This document shows, in pieces, positions 54,288 through 63,593 of a stretch of DNA of 64,000 bases. The stretch comes from JAJDOD01 sp039024895 (GTDB lineage: Bacteria > Pseudomonadota > Alphaproteobacteria > Rhodobacterales > Rhodobacteraceae): contig JBCCPJ010000003.1 in NCBI GenBank assembly GCA_039024895.1, positions 124,001-188,000 on the forward strand, in the 5' to 3' direction. Every line of letters starts with the position of its first letter. Position 1 is the first letter of the stretch. The notes below the pieces were generated by a model, which was not told the origin of the DNA, did not search any database, and saw nothing but the letters and a program-made list of their open reading frames with translations. The translations under genes were made by a program, and so were the position numbers.

Positions 54288-54429
54288 GAAGTTCCCACCA
54301 GTCTGGTACTAAGCGTTCTCCACGAACGGCGCGGTGGAGAAGGAAATTCGCTCTGCAACGGGACAGGACAGCGGACGCTGCTTCCTTCCCGACCCAAAGA
54401 AGGAGGAACTGTTCAAAATGTAAGCAAAG

Positions 54430-54441
54430 ATTGTATACGAT
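54430..54441. promoter_or_regulatory. Candidate GntR operator
   Basis: ATTGTATACGAT is one mismatch from the perfect palindrome ATTGTATACAAT, the form seen for several FCD-type GntR regulators. It lies 60 bases before the GntR start and 143 bases before the ATPase start, between divergent genes. Confidence 0.45.
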
Positions 54442-54500
54442 ATTTCGTCTTATTGCGTTCGATATTGCTGCCGTGCAATTGTCCTGCAACGGAGGGTTTG

Positions 54501-55199
54501 ATGAGTAGCCTTGTAAAAGACATCACAGTTAGCCCCGTTTCGTCGGCCGAAGACATCGTGGTTCGCCTGACCGAAGCCGTCCACGAACATCGCATTCTGC
54601 CGGGGATGAAGTTGAGCGAAGACGAGGTGGGCGAGGTTTTCGGTGTCGGGCGCACGGTTGTGCGCCAGGCGTTGCGCGCGTTGTCCCATGGGGGCCTCGT
54701 GTCCATCGAGCGCAACAGGGGCGCTTTTGTTGCCAAACCCTCCATCAAAGAGGCCCGCGAAGTTTTTGAGGCGCGCGCGCTCTTGGAACCTCAAACCGCC
54801 CGCGCGGCGGCAGAGCGGGCCACGCCAACCGATGTGGCTATCCTTGAGCGGCATATCGAAGAGGAGCATCTGGCGCTTGCATCCGATCAAGCGGGGCGGG
54901 CGCTGAACTTGTCCGGTCTTTTTCATGTGGAGATCGCGCGCATCGCAGATCAGCGAACGATTGAGGCGTTTATCCGTCAGCTTGTGTCGCGGTCGTCGCT
55001 GGTCATCGCCCTGTACTGGCGGCGCAGAAGTGCGCTGTGCGAAAGCCATGCGCATCACGCGCTTTTGGATAGCTTTCGCCAGAATGATGCGAAAAACGCA
55101 GAGGAAATCATGAAAGGCCATTTGCTGGACCTTGTTTCGCAGTTGGATCTTCGCGATGTGCCCGAGGAGACCAAATCTCTGCGGGATGCCCTGTCATGA
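54501..55199 (+). CDS. GntR-family (FCD type) transcriptional regulator
   Basis: 232-residue regulator: GntR winged HTH at about residues 12-75 (KLSEDEVGEVFGVGRTVVRQALRAL) and a C-terminal FCD ligand domain (about 85-215). ATG at 54501 has a GGAGGG site. It is divergent from the Pot-like importer and likely controls it. Confidence 0.92.
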   Translation: MSSLVKDITVSPVSSAEDIVVRLTEAVHEHRILPGMKLSEDEVGEVFGVGRTVVRQALRALSHGGLVSIERNRGAFVAKPSIKEAREVFEARALLEPQTARAAAERATPTDVAILERHIEEEHLALASDQAGRALNLSGLFHVEIARIADQRTIEAFIRQLVSRSSLVIALYWRRRSALCESHAHHALLDSFRQNDAKNAEEIMKGHLLDLVSQLDLRDVPEETKSLRDALS

Positions 55200-56005
55200 C
55201 AGAGTTTCGCACCGCGACCGAGGGCGACGTCGCTTTGATGCTCGCGTGGGCAGCGGCGGAGGGGTGGAACCCGGGTCTCGACGATGCTCCGGCGTTCCGG
55301 GCTGCCGATCCGGCGGGGTTTTTCGTGGCACTAGACAAAGACGCGCCGGTTGCGTCGATTTCCGTCGTCAATCACACTGACGACTTCGCTTTCCTCGGCC
55401 TTTACATTGCACTGCCCGCGTATCGTGGCAAAGGGATAGGCTACGGCTTGTGGCAACACGCCTTGGCGCATGCCGGTCAACGGACTATTGGGTTGGACGG
55501 GGTGCCGGATCAGCAAGCGAATTACACCGCGTCGGGTTTTCTGTCCCATGGCAGCACCACGCGGTATATCGGGGAGGTGGCGCCGGTTGCAACGGATGTC
55601 CGGTTTGCAGCGCCGGAGGATATTGCCGGGCTTATCGAAAGGGAAGCGGAAGCGAGCGGCGTCCAAAAGGCGGCCTATCTGTCGGCCTGGTTCAGCAATA
55701 CGGCGGAACGAAAGACGCTTGTCACCGATGACGGCTTTTGCACGGTACGCCGCTGCCAAACTGGGGTCAAGGTTGGTCCGTTGCTGGCGGAGACGATCGG
55801 CGGGACGCAACGCCTGTTGCATCAGGCGAGCGCTGTCATGGGCCCGAAGCTGGTGATCGACGTGCCTGCCAGCTCGACAGGTTTGGCCGAGCTATGTCAG
55901 CGCCTAGACTTCGCGCCGGGTTTCGCCACGGCGCGTATGTATCGGGGTGATGCCCCAACGCCGACCGGTTCGATCTTTGCTGTCACATCGCTTGAACTGG
56001 GGTGA
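55196..56005 (+). CDS. GNAT acetyltransferase
   Basis: 269-residue protein with an N-terminal GNAT fold; the acetyl-CoA motif is YRGKGIGYGLWQHAL at about residues 79-93. A second C-terminal domain resembles Acetyltransf_18-type (YitH) proteins. Overlaps the GntR stop (ATGA). Substrate unknown; perhaps the imported amine. Confidence 0.85.
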   Translation: MTEFRTATEGDVALMLAWAAAEGWNPGLDDAPAFRAADPAGFFVALDKDAPVASISVVNHTDDFAFLGLYIALPAYRGKGIGYGLWQHALAHAGQRTIGLDGVPDQQANYTASGFLSHGSTTRYIGEVAPVATDVRFAAPEDIAGLIEREAEASGVQKAAYLSAWFSNTAERKTLVTDDGFCTVRRCQTGVKVGPLLAETIGGTQRLLHQASAVMGPKLVIDVPASSTGLAELCQRLDFAPGFATARMYRGDAPTPTGSIFAVTSLELG

Positions 56006-56091
56006 AGCACTATCATGCGTTACAGGCTTGTCCCGGGTTTCCCGCGCAAGCACGCGCCAATCGGTCGTCGATTTGACGCGTGAAGAGCGAT

Positions 56092-56931
56092 CTACGCCCC
56101 TTCCTTGATATGGGCCGCGAAAGCGTCGGCATAATCTGGGTGCCAGCGGCTTAGCGCCGGTCGGTTTTCGATGATATCCCCGGCGTTCCAAGCGATCCGC
56201 TTTTCATCCAAGGGGCGCGGCACATCGTTATCCGGGCAAAGGATGTAGAAATCGCCCTTGTCCATACTGTCCATGAAGAACTCCACGGTTTGTGCGGCCG
56301 TCCATGCGGCGGGCGGTTTTTCGTCCGTTCCTGTCAGGCCAGTGTGTACAAAGCCAGGGATCAAGAGATGCGCAGTGAGATTGGCGCCTTCCGTGTTGCG
56401 AAGCTCGTGCGCCAGGGCTTCGGTGAAAGCCTTAAGCCCAGCCTTGGAGACGTTGTAAGCCGGATTGCCGGGGGGCGTCGTGATCCCCTGTTTTGAGCCG
56501 GTGTTGATGATTGCTCCCGGTCGGCCGCGTGCGATCATGCCTGGGGCAAAAACCTGGGTGCCGTGGATCGGCCCCCATAGGTTGACGCCTAACGTCGCTT
56601 GCCAGGCGTCGAGCGGTCCGGTGATGGAAGAGCCGACCCCGATCCCAGCGTTATTCATGAGAATGTCGGTCCCGCCCATCCGGTCCGCGACCGCCGCTTC
56701 CAACGCTTCGACTTGCGCGCGGTCAGAGACATCGGTCGTTGACGTCATCACATCGGCGGCCCCGGCGTTTCGCACGGCATCGGCCGCCGCGTCGAGCTTG
56801 TCGGCGGAACGGTCGACCAGAACGAGCCGCATGCCAAAACGCGCAAAACGTTCGGCGGCAGCGAGGCCGATGCCGGAGGCGGCGCCGGTGACAACGCCAA
56901 CCGCGTCAGATGTAAAGCCGGGGTGGGTCAT
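56092..56931 (-). CDS. Short-chain dehydrogenase/reductase
   Basis: 279-residue classical SDR: GVVTGAASGIGLAAAERF at about residues 13-30, NNAGIG at about 92-97, catalytic Tyr/Lys in YNVSKAGLKAF near 157. Substrate unknown. It is a separate unit from the SDR at 57013. Confidence 0.88.
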   Translation of the reverse strand: MTHPGFTSDAVGVVTGAASGIGLAAAERFARFGMRLVLVDRSADKLDAAADAVRNAGAADVMTSTTDVSDRAQVEALEAAVADRMGGTDILMNNAGIGVGSSITGPLDAWQATLGVNLWGPIHGTQVFAPGMIARGRPGAIINTGSKQGITTPPGNPAYNVSKAGLKAFTEALAHELRNTEGANLTAHLLIPGFVHTGLTGTDEKPPAAWTAAQTVEFFMDSMDKGDFYILCPDNDVPRPLDEKRIAWNAGDIIENRPALSRWHPDYADAFAAHIKEGA

Positions 56932-57012
56932 GGGGTGGTCTCCTGATGCTGTGCCTTGAGCCTTGTGTGTTGTTTTGAGGCTGGCCGGTGTGCCCTCCGG
57001 CCAGCCCTTTCG

Positions 57013-57897
57013 TCAGGCCGCTTTGGTTTCGCCGACCTTCAGTGTCAGCATGTGCCCCATGCCAAAGTTTGTGAACAGGGTTTCTGTCACTTCCCTGGCC
57101 TGATCGTTCATCGGTTTGATGAGGTCGCCCATGCCGACGCGGTCAACCTCAGTTCGGAACGGACGGGTGCCGGGGGCTGCGTTGACGACGGCGAGGACGG
57201 CATCCGCCACAAGTTGTGGCGCTTGCTCGGGGTGCTCTGTCAGAAAATCGGCGAAGCCTTCCAGCGCAGCCTTGGGCGCAGCCGCCATCTCGCCGTAACC
57301 GGAATCGCGATCGTTCGAGGCTGGGTGCATGAGGTTGCCAAAGAAGCGCGTCGGAAAGCCGCCGGGCTCGATGAGCGCAACATCCACGCCGAACTGGCTG
57401 AGCTCCACCCGGTAGTTCTCGCTCATTGCCTCGACCGCCCATTTGCTTGCGTTATAGGGGCCATAGAATGGCATAACGACGCGCCCCAAGAGACTGGAAA
57501 TGTTCAATATAAGCCCAGAGCCGCGACCGCGCATTTCCGGCAAGGTGGCGCGGATCATACGTTGGATGCCGAACACATTGACGTCGAAGAGGTGCTGAAA
57601 GTCGGCTGCGGAGAAGTTCTCCTGCAACCCATGGGCGCCGACGCCCGCATTGTTGATTAGGACGTCGATACCGCCGACACGGGCCTGCGCTTCCGCGACG
57701 CCTTGCTCAACGGATTGATCATTCGTGACATCGATTTCAATGACGTCCGCGCCAAGTTCTTGGAGGTTTTGCACGGCCTCTGCATTCCGTCCGTCTGCGT
57801 CGCGGACCGAGCCGACCACGCGGTGACCCGCTTTGATCAAGTCGGTGACGATGAGGTTTCCAAAGCCGCTGGCGGCACCTGTGATGAGGATGTTCAT
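57013..57897 (-). CDS. Short-chain dehydrogenase/reductase, divergent from LysR
   Basis: 294-residue SDR: ILITGAASGFGNLIVTDL at the N-terminus, NNAGVG near 85, YNASKWAVEAMSENYRVE near 153 with the catalytic Tyr/Lys. ATG at 57897 has an AAGGAG site. It is divergent from a LysR gene with a palindrome in the gap, so that LysR probably controls it. Confidence 0.9.
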   Translation of the reverse strand: MNILITGAASGFGNLIVTDLIKAGHRVVGSVRDADGRNAEAVQNLQELGADVIEIDVTNDQSVEQGVAEAQARVGGIDVLINNAGVGAHGLQENFSAADFQHLFDVNVFGIQRMIRATLPEMRGRGSGLILNISSLLGRVVMPFYGPYNASKWAVEAMSENYRVELSQFGVDVALIEPGGFPTRFFGNLMHPASNDRDSGYGEMAAAPKAALEGFADFLTEHPEQAPQLVADAVLAVVNAAPGTRPFRTEVDRVGMGDLIKPMNDQAREVTETLFTNFGMGHMLTLKVGETKAA

Positions 57898-57986
57898 TTC
57901 ACTCTCCTTGCTGTGGCCCGACGTGCTGGGCCGTCTATGCAGAGGGAAATACGACTTGCCAGACAATCGGAACAGTGGGATAAATC

Positions 57987-58001
57987 TGAACTAATGGTTC
58001 A
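57987..58001. promoter_or_regulatory. Candidate LysR operator
   Basis: Perfect arms TGAAC and GTTCA, 5 bases apart, covering an upstream ATG of the LysR gene (57994). Its presence favours the start at 58015. Confidence 0.35.
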
Positions 58002-58014
58002 AGAAATTGGAACG

Positions 58015-58905
58015 ATGAGCCTGCCCTCGCTCCGCAGCTTCAGCACGGTGGCGCGTCTTGGCGGCATAAGCGCAGCGGCGGAGCGCTTGGGGATGGCAAA
58101 GTCCGGGGTGAGCCGCCATGTTGCGCAGCTTGAGGCGCATTTGGGGGTCAGGCTCCTGGAACGGACCGCGCGGTCGGTCAAACTGACACCCGTTGGCGAA
58201 CAGCTTGCGCAGCGGATTCGGTCGATCTTGGCGGAGGTCGATCTTCTCGACGATATTGCGCGGGAAGACAGCGTCGGTGTTTCCGGACAGGTGAGTATTG
58301 CTGCCACGCCCGAATTCGGCGGTATGTTTGCGACCAGCTTGTTCCCGCAGCTGAAAGAGCAGCATCCCAACCTGAAGCTCATCATGCGGACGGGCTATGC
58401 GTTCGAGGACATGCAAGACCCTGGAACAGACATTGCCGTGCGTGTAGGGACGTTCAAGGATGATCGGCTGGTGGCGCGCCAGTTCGGATCGTTCCGTGCG
58501 CGGCTCGTGGCGTCACCCGAATTTCTGGCTGCGAACCGGGTGCATGAGCCCAGTGATCTGACGCATGTGCAGTGTCTAGTGTTTCGCGGGGATCAGGCAG
58601 CAACGACCTGGACGCTTCAACAGGGTGATTTAGAGACCGCTGTGGAGGTGTCGGGGGCGTTTGGCGTGCAAAATCTGACTGTGCTGTTGCAACTAGCAAT
58701 TGGTGGCCAAGGTGTTGCGTTTCTACCGGAGTTCATGTTGAGCGAGGCGATTGTATCTGGCACTCTTGAACTCTGCCTCCCGGATCACGCGTCACGCCCC
58801 TTAGCGGTTTATCTGGCGTATCGTCCGGGTGCACGGCGTGTGGCGCGGGTCGATGCGGTGCTATCGGCCGCCGAAGTGCAAGTACGGGCGCTGTTGCCAG
58901 AGTGA
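58015..58905 (+). CDS. LysR-family regulator
   Basis: 296-residue regulator: HTH at about residues 5-60 (SAAAERLGMAKSGVSRHVAQLEAHLG), effector domain after about 90. Start 58015 (MSLPSLRSFSTVARLGG) is chosen; 57994 would add 7 residues. It probably controls the adjacent divergent SDR. Confidence 0.9.
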   Translation: MSLPSLRSFSTVARLGGISAAAERLGMAKSGVSRHVAQLEAHLGVRLLERTARSVKLTPVGEQLAQRIRSILAEVDLLDDIAREDSVGVSGQVSIAATPEFGGMFATSLFPQLKEQHPNLKLIMRTGYAFEDMQDPGTDIAVRVGTFKDDRLVARQFGSFRARLVASPEFLAANRVHEPSDLTHVQCLVFRGDQAATTWTLQQGDLETAVEVSGAFGVQNLTVLLQLAIGGQGVAFLPEFMLSEAIVSGTLELCLPDHASRPLAVYLAYRPGARRVARVDAVLSAAEVQVRALLPE

Positions 58906-58968
58906 GCGTTGACCGAAGTTAAGCCGATTGCCTCACTTTCGGACTTCCGGCGGGCGATGTGGATGGCC

Positions 58969-60273
58969 TTATCCTTCTCGCAATGCGCGGCTGAAATAGA
59001 GGCTTAGCGGTTGCACGAGGTAATCAAGCGGTGTGCGCGCCTGGGTGGCGATGAAGGCCTCAACCGGCATCCCGGGGATGATGGCCGCGTCGCCGAAGGC
59101 CGTTTCAAAAGCCCCGGTCGGTGTGATGAGCGCCTCGTAATACGCATTGCCGCGCTCGTCTTGGGCGGTATCCGCGGAGAGCACTTTGATACGCCCCTCA
59201 AGCTCAGGCGTCGTGCGCCGGTCAAAGGCGGTGAAGACGAGGTTCACTTTTTGACCAGGCTGAACTTGATCGATATCCACGGGGCGCACGCGGGCCATGA
59301 CCTGAATGGGGCGGTTCTCCGGCACGATGTATAGTATCGGTTCAGCCGACTGAACCACCGCGTTGACACCTGCCACGGTTAGCTCGAATACGCGCCCGGA
59401 GACCGGGGCGCGCACGTCCAGCCTTGAGAGCCGCTCCCGCAAGCTCAGCTGGCGTTCGGCCAGCTCAATTTCCTGATAGCTTAGGTCGCGCAGGGCCTCG
59501 ATGGCGGCGCTTCTTAACCCGTTTCGGAGCCGCAGTTCCTCAATGGCCAGTTGGGCGTGACGCGAATGGGCTTCGGCGATGGATGCCGTCAGCCGCCCGG
59601 CATCCCCTTCGAGGGAGGCGGCGTCCCGATTGGCGTTTCGAAACTGGCGGATTTCGACCAGACCGCGATCGACAAGAGTGCCAAGGCTTTCAACTTCCTC
59701 GCCAGCGATGCCGCGGCGTGTGGCGACGGAGACGAGTTGCGCTTCAAGTCCTTCGACCTGCTGACCGATTTGTTCCTGCTGTCTTCTGAGTTGATCGACC
59801 TCGCCTTCCATAGTGGCCATGCGGGCCGATAATAACTGTTGTTGGCCGTCCATCGCGGCACGCATCTCAGCCTGGCTGACTTCCGTAAAATCCGGCACGG
59901 CGCCGGGAAGGAGGGTGTCGCGTAAATCGCGCTCGGCTTCGAGGCGACGCTTTCGAACGAAGAGTTCCGTCAATTGCCGCTCCACGATTGCCAGTTCGCT
60001 GCGCAGGAACGTATCGTCCAGCCTTAGCAATACGTCGCCCTTGGCCACGCGGTCGCCGTCGCGCACCATGATCTGGCGCACCGGACCGCCATCGGGGTGT
60101 TGGACGACCTGTCGCTTGCTTTCCACCTCGACCACGCCGGGCGCTATAACGGCGCCGGAGAGCTCGGTTTTGACACCCCATGCCAAAAGGCCGCCGAGCA
60201 GTCCGAAGGTTGTGAGGACGCCGAGCAAGATGGGTCGTCTTGCGTGAAAGCTGACGGGCTTCGCCTGTGTCAT
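58969..60273 (-). CDS. HlyD-family type I secretion adaptor
   Basis: 434-residue membrane fusion protein: N-terminal membrane segment at about 12-32, coiled coil (about 90-265), then the barrel domain (VRAPVSGRVFELTVAGVN). Overlaps the ABC exporter stop by 4 bases. It links the exporter to an outer-membrane channel (TolC-like) not in the window. Confidence 0.9.
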   Translation of the reverse strand: MTQAKPVSFHARRPILLGVLTTFGLLGGLLAWGVKTELSGAVIAPGVVEVESKRQVVQHPDGGPVRQIMVRDGDRVAKGDVLLRLDDTFLRSELAIVERQLTELFVRKRRLEAERDLRDTLLPGAVPDFTEVSQAEMRAAMDGQQQLLSARMATMEGEVDQLRRQQEQIGQQVEGLEAQLVSVATRRGIAGEEVESLGTLVDRGLVEIRQFRNANRDAASLEGDAGRLTASIAEAHSRHAQLAIEELRLRNGLRSAAIEALRDLSYQEIELAERQLSLRERLSRLDVRAPVSGRVFELTVAGVNAVVQSAEPILYIVPENRPIQVMARVRPVDIDQVQPGQKVNLVFTAFDRRTTPELEGRIKVLSADTAQDERGNAYYEALITPTGAFETAFGDAAIIPGMPVEAFIATQARTPLDYLVQPLSLYFSRALREG

Positions 60274-61955
60274 GCGCTTGCTTCCTTTTTCATTACGGTT
60301 CGCAGATCAGCGGCATTGCTGATCATGGTTTTCATCACGTCCGCCTTTGAGCCGAGCGCCGTTATCCGGCCGTGCTCCAGCACCATCAGTCGGTCTGCGA
60401 CGGTGATTGCGGAGGGCCGGTGGGTCATCACGATGGCAGAGCCGCCAGCAGCTTTGAGGTTCACCAAGGCGCGATTCAAGGCATCGGACCCTTCGGCGTC
60501 GAGGGCTGAATTGGGTTCGTCGAGGACAAGAATGACCGGGTCGCCATAGAGCGCGCGGGCAAGGGCAAGGCGTTGTTTCTGTCCACCGGACAAGCGAAAC
60601 GCGATTCGCCCAACTTGCGTGTCGTAGCCATCGGGCAGCGAGAGGATAAACGCATGCACACCGGCGCGACGCGCGGCATCGATCACGCGGCCCGGTTCGG
60701 GGGAGAGCGTCATCTGTGCGATGTTCTCCGCGATAGTGCCGTCGAAAAGGTGCACCTCCTGCGGGAGGTAGCCGATATGCTGGCCAAGCGCCTCGGCGTC
60801 GTATTGGTTTAGCGATGCGCCGCCGAGACTAATGCGCCCTGCCGTCGGCTGTTCGAGTCCCACAAGCAGCCGGGCGAGAGTAGACTTGCCTGCGCCGCTT
60901 GCGCCAATGACGCCCATGACCTCGCCCGGAGATAGGGAGAACTCGATGCCTTGGAGTAGCGGTTCGTCTTCACCAGGACGCATTAGGGTGAGCCGCGAGA
61001 CGGCGAAATGGGCATCCGGTCGTGGCAGCGCCGTGCGCGTTACGTCCTCCTGTGGGAGGGTCGCTGTCAGTTCCTTCAAGTCATGCCAAGCCGCCATGCC
61101 CCGTTGGATCATATCCCATTGGGCGATTGTTTGTTCGAGCGGGGCCAGCGCCCGACCGAGGAGGATGGACGCGGCAATCATGGCGCCTGCGGTCAATTCG
61201 CCTTGCAACACCAGCCAGGCACCCACCGCCAGTATTGCCGATTGTAGAAACAGCCGAAACGCCTTGCCGCCAGAAGAAAAGAAACCGCTCCGATCCCCTG
61301 CGCGTGTTTCGGCTAGTAGCGCGCGGTTGCGCAATGTGGCCCAGCGGGATTGCATGGCGGGGAGCATACCCTGCGCTCGGATAACTTCTGCTCCGGCGAC
61401 GGCGGTCACACCAAATGTTTGCGCCGCGCCCTGGGCTTGTCGCGTGTGCTGCCTAGCGCGCCGTGTGACGCTTTGGTTGAGCAGCGCATTGCCGAGGAGC
61501 ACAACGGCCCCCACCAGCGCCACGGTTCCGAGAACCGGGTGGAAAAGGAAAATAGCGGCGATGAAGAGGGGGGTCCACGGGACATCCAGCACATTCAATA
61601 GGGCGGATGAGCCCGTCAAGGCGCCCATGGCATCAAGGTCGTTCGAGGGTTGCGCAGCGCGGGCGCGTCCAGAGACTGCGGCCGCAAAAACATGTGCCTG
61701 CCCAGTGGCTTGCAGGCGGCCACCGATGCGCGCCACGACGCGACCTCTGACAAATTCGAGCACGCCGTAAGCAAGATAAAGGACCGCGACCAGACCCGTA
61801 AGTGCGACGAGTGTTTCCTCTGACCGCGATCCCAAGACGCGATCATAGACCTGCAACATAAAGAGCGGACCGGTTAGCATCAGAAGGTTCGTGAGGATGC
61901 TAAAGAAAATGGTCCAGCCGAGCAGGGACCAGCACTTTGCGCGCGTCAGGATCAT
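60270..61955 (-). CDS. Type I secretion ABC exporter (permease/ATPase)
   Basis: 561-residue exporter: six membrane helices (about 1-300), then the ATPase: Walker A GVIGASGAGKSTLARLL at about 352, signature LSGGQKQRLALARAL at about 459, Walker B VILVLDEPNSALD at about 479. There is no C39 peptidase. Likely exports the adjacent RTX fasciclin protein. Confidence 0.92.
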   Translation of the reverse strand: MILTRAKCWSLLGWTIFFSILTNLLMLTGPLFMLQVYDRVLGSRSEETLVALTGLVAVLYLAYGVLEFVRGRVVARIGGRLQATGQAHVFAAAVSGRARAAQPSNDLDAMGALTGSSALLNVLDVPWTPLFIAAIFLFHPVLGTVALVGAVVLLGNALLNQSVTRRARQHTRQAQGAAQTFGVTAVAGAEVIRAQGMLPAMQSRWATLRNRALLAETRAGDRSGFFSSGGKAFRLFLQSAILAVGAWLVLQGELTAGAMIAASILLGRALAPLEQTIAQWDMIQRGMAAWHDLKELTATLPQEDVTRTALPRPDAHFAVSRLTLMRPGEDEPLLQGIEFSLSPGEVMGVIGASGAGKSTLARLLVGLEQPTAGRISLGGASLNQYDAEALGQHIGYLPQEVHLFDGTIAENIAQMTLSPEPGRVIDAARRAGVHAFILSLPDGYDTQVGRIAFRLSGGQKQRLALARALYGDPVILVLDEPNSALDAEGSDALNRALVNLKAAGGSAIVMTHRPSAITVADRLMVLEHGRITALGSKADVMKTMISNAADLRTVMKKEASA

Positions 61956-61980
61956 GGCTTATATCCATTTGTGAGAGGGC

Positions 61981-62015
61981 GTGTGGGCGTCCGGTGTCAC
62001 AGGAGACGCCCACAC
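61981..62015. terminator. Strong stem-loop between the RTX protein and its exporter
   Basis: Perfect 11-base stem GTGTGGGCGTC/GACGCCCACAC with a 13-base loop. There is no T-run on either side, so it may attenuate read-through rather than fully stop it. Confidence 0.55.
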
Positions 62016-62023
62016 AAGGGGGG

Positions 62024-63562
62024 TTAGACGAAGAGGAAATCACTCTCGCTCAAGCTGTCGGCATCGACACCGGCCAGGGTGATATCGCTGCCGCCCACGT
62101 GAAGCACGGCACCGTCTTTACTGTCGGTGATCCGATGCTCCATGTCGTGGAAGTCTTTCAATCCACGGGCGCGGATTTGGATCAGGTCTTCGCCAATCGT
62201 GAAGTCCGTCACCGTGTCGGCACCGCTTTTCGCGTTGAAGCGGAAGATATCGGCGTCGGCGCCACCGGTCAGGATGTCCGCATCGCGGCCACCGACGAGG
62301 AAGTCACGACCTGCGCCGCCGTCAAGGATGTCTTCCCCACGACCGCCGCGCAGCACATCGTTTCCGTCGCCGCCTCGGCCCACGTCATCACCTTTGCCAA
62401 GGCGAATGGTGTCGTTACCACCGAGACCCGAGACGAAATCCGTATTCGCACCGGTTGCGAAGTGGTCGCGCCCCTCATCGCCGATCTTGAAGTCTACCCG
62501 GCCGCGACCGCCGTCGCCGTTCAGGATGTCGGCTGGGATAAGAACGCCGTCGAGCACATGGGCAATCCCGTTTGTTGCCGCGATATCAGTGGCGATCAGT
62601 TCCGGGTCGGCGATATCCGGGTCTTTGTCGACCAATGACACGCCGTCGACGCCCAGGGTTTCGCCCAGCAGTGTCGGAATTGTCTCTGCAGACAGAACAT
62701 CCTCCGACGACAGCGATCCCGGTGCCACGTGGTAGAGCAGGATATCGGTCAGTAACGGGATTGGATCGCCGCCGCCCGACAGGAGGGTCAGCGCTTCGAC
62801 GATGTAGGCGAAAGCTTCGCCCTCATCTTCGCCCTTGAAGCCGAGGGTTTGGGCCAGCCCAACAAAGGCGGCATCGTTGGGCGCAAAGACGGTGAGGTCT
62901 GCCTCAGGATCGTCCAATGCGCCCGCAAGGCCAGCGGCCTGCACGGCGTTCAACAGAATGTCGAAGTCACCTTGGTCGTTGTCGAAAACGCCACCGCTGG
63001 CCGCGACGATACCCGTGAGCGTTTCGGTCGGTTCTGGCGTATCCGGCGCTTCGTTGCCCGGGATGTCGATCGGCAGGAGGACCCGGTCGATCGCCTGAAT
63101 GGTCCCGTTCGATGCGCCGATGTCGGGAATGACAATGTTCGGGTTGGCCACATCCGGTTCGTTGTCGATCAACTCCGTGCCGTTGGCACCGAAACTGGCC
63201 CCGGTCAGGAAGGTATCCACCTGGTCGAGATCGACAATCTCTTCGAGCTTCTTGGCACCTGCGGAGACATGATACAGCAGAACATCCGTTAGGAGCGGGA
63301 TCGGTTCGCCGCCACCAAGCACGGTGAGGCTTTCGACGAGTGATCCGAAAACGGCGTCTTCATCGGACGCGTCACCATCGAAGCCAAGGTCGACAGCCAA
63401 TTGTGTGAAGGCGGCGTCGGTGGGCGCAAAGACGGTGATGTCGGTCAGGCCACGCACGGTATCGACCAGACCGGCGGCGTCGAGCGCGCGCACCAGCAGG
63501 TCGAAATCGTGGGACCCGGCCGCAATATCAACGATATTGGGGGCCGATTTTTTCTTGGGCAT
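62024..63562 (-). CDS. Two-FAS1-domain RTX protein, type I secretion substrate
   Basis: 512-residue protein: two fasciclin (FAS1) domains at about residues 8-168 and 182-346 (FAPTDAAFTQLAVDLGF, FAPNDAAFVGLAQTLGF, then VDRVLLP/VLDGVLIP ends). Then a short linker and a block of glycine-aspartate RTX nonapeptides (GGNDTIRLGKGDDVGRGGDG, about 365-430) that bind calcium. The C-terminus ends in a hydrophobic-acidic LSESDFLFV, typical of a type I secretion signal. There is no N-terminal signal peptide. It is upstream of the exporter genes on the same strand. Probable role: an extracellular adhesion or matrix protein. Confidence 0.88.
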   Translation of the reverse strand: MPKKKSAPNIVDIAAGSHDFDLLVRALDAAGLVDTVRGLTDITVFAPTDAAFTQLAVDLGFDGDASDEDAVFGSLVESLTVLGGGEPIPLLTDVLLYHVSAGAKKLEEIVDLDQVDTFLTGASFGANGTELIDNEPDVANPNIVIPDIGASNGTIQAIDRVLLPIDIPGNEAPDTPEPTETLTGIVAASGGVFDNDQGDFDILLNAVQAAGLAGALDDPEADLTVFAPNDAAFVGLAQTLGFKGEDEGEAFAYIVEALTLLSGGGDPIPLLTDILLYHVAPGSLSSEDVLSAETIPTLLGETLGVDGVSLVDKDPDIADPELIATDIAATNGIAHVLDGVLIPADILNGDGGRGRVDFKIGDEGRDHFATGANTDFVSGLGGNDTIRLGKGDDVGRGGDGNDVLRGGRGEDILDGGAGRDFLVGGRDADILTGGADADIFRFNAKSGADTVTDFTIGEDLIQIRARGLKDFHDMEHRITDSKDGAVLHVGGSDITLAGVDADSLSESDFLFV

Positions 63563-63593
63563 TGGTCTTCCTCCTTTTCAAGGATCAGTGGGT

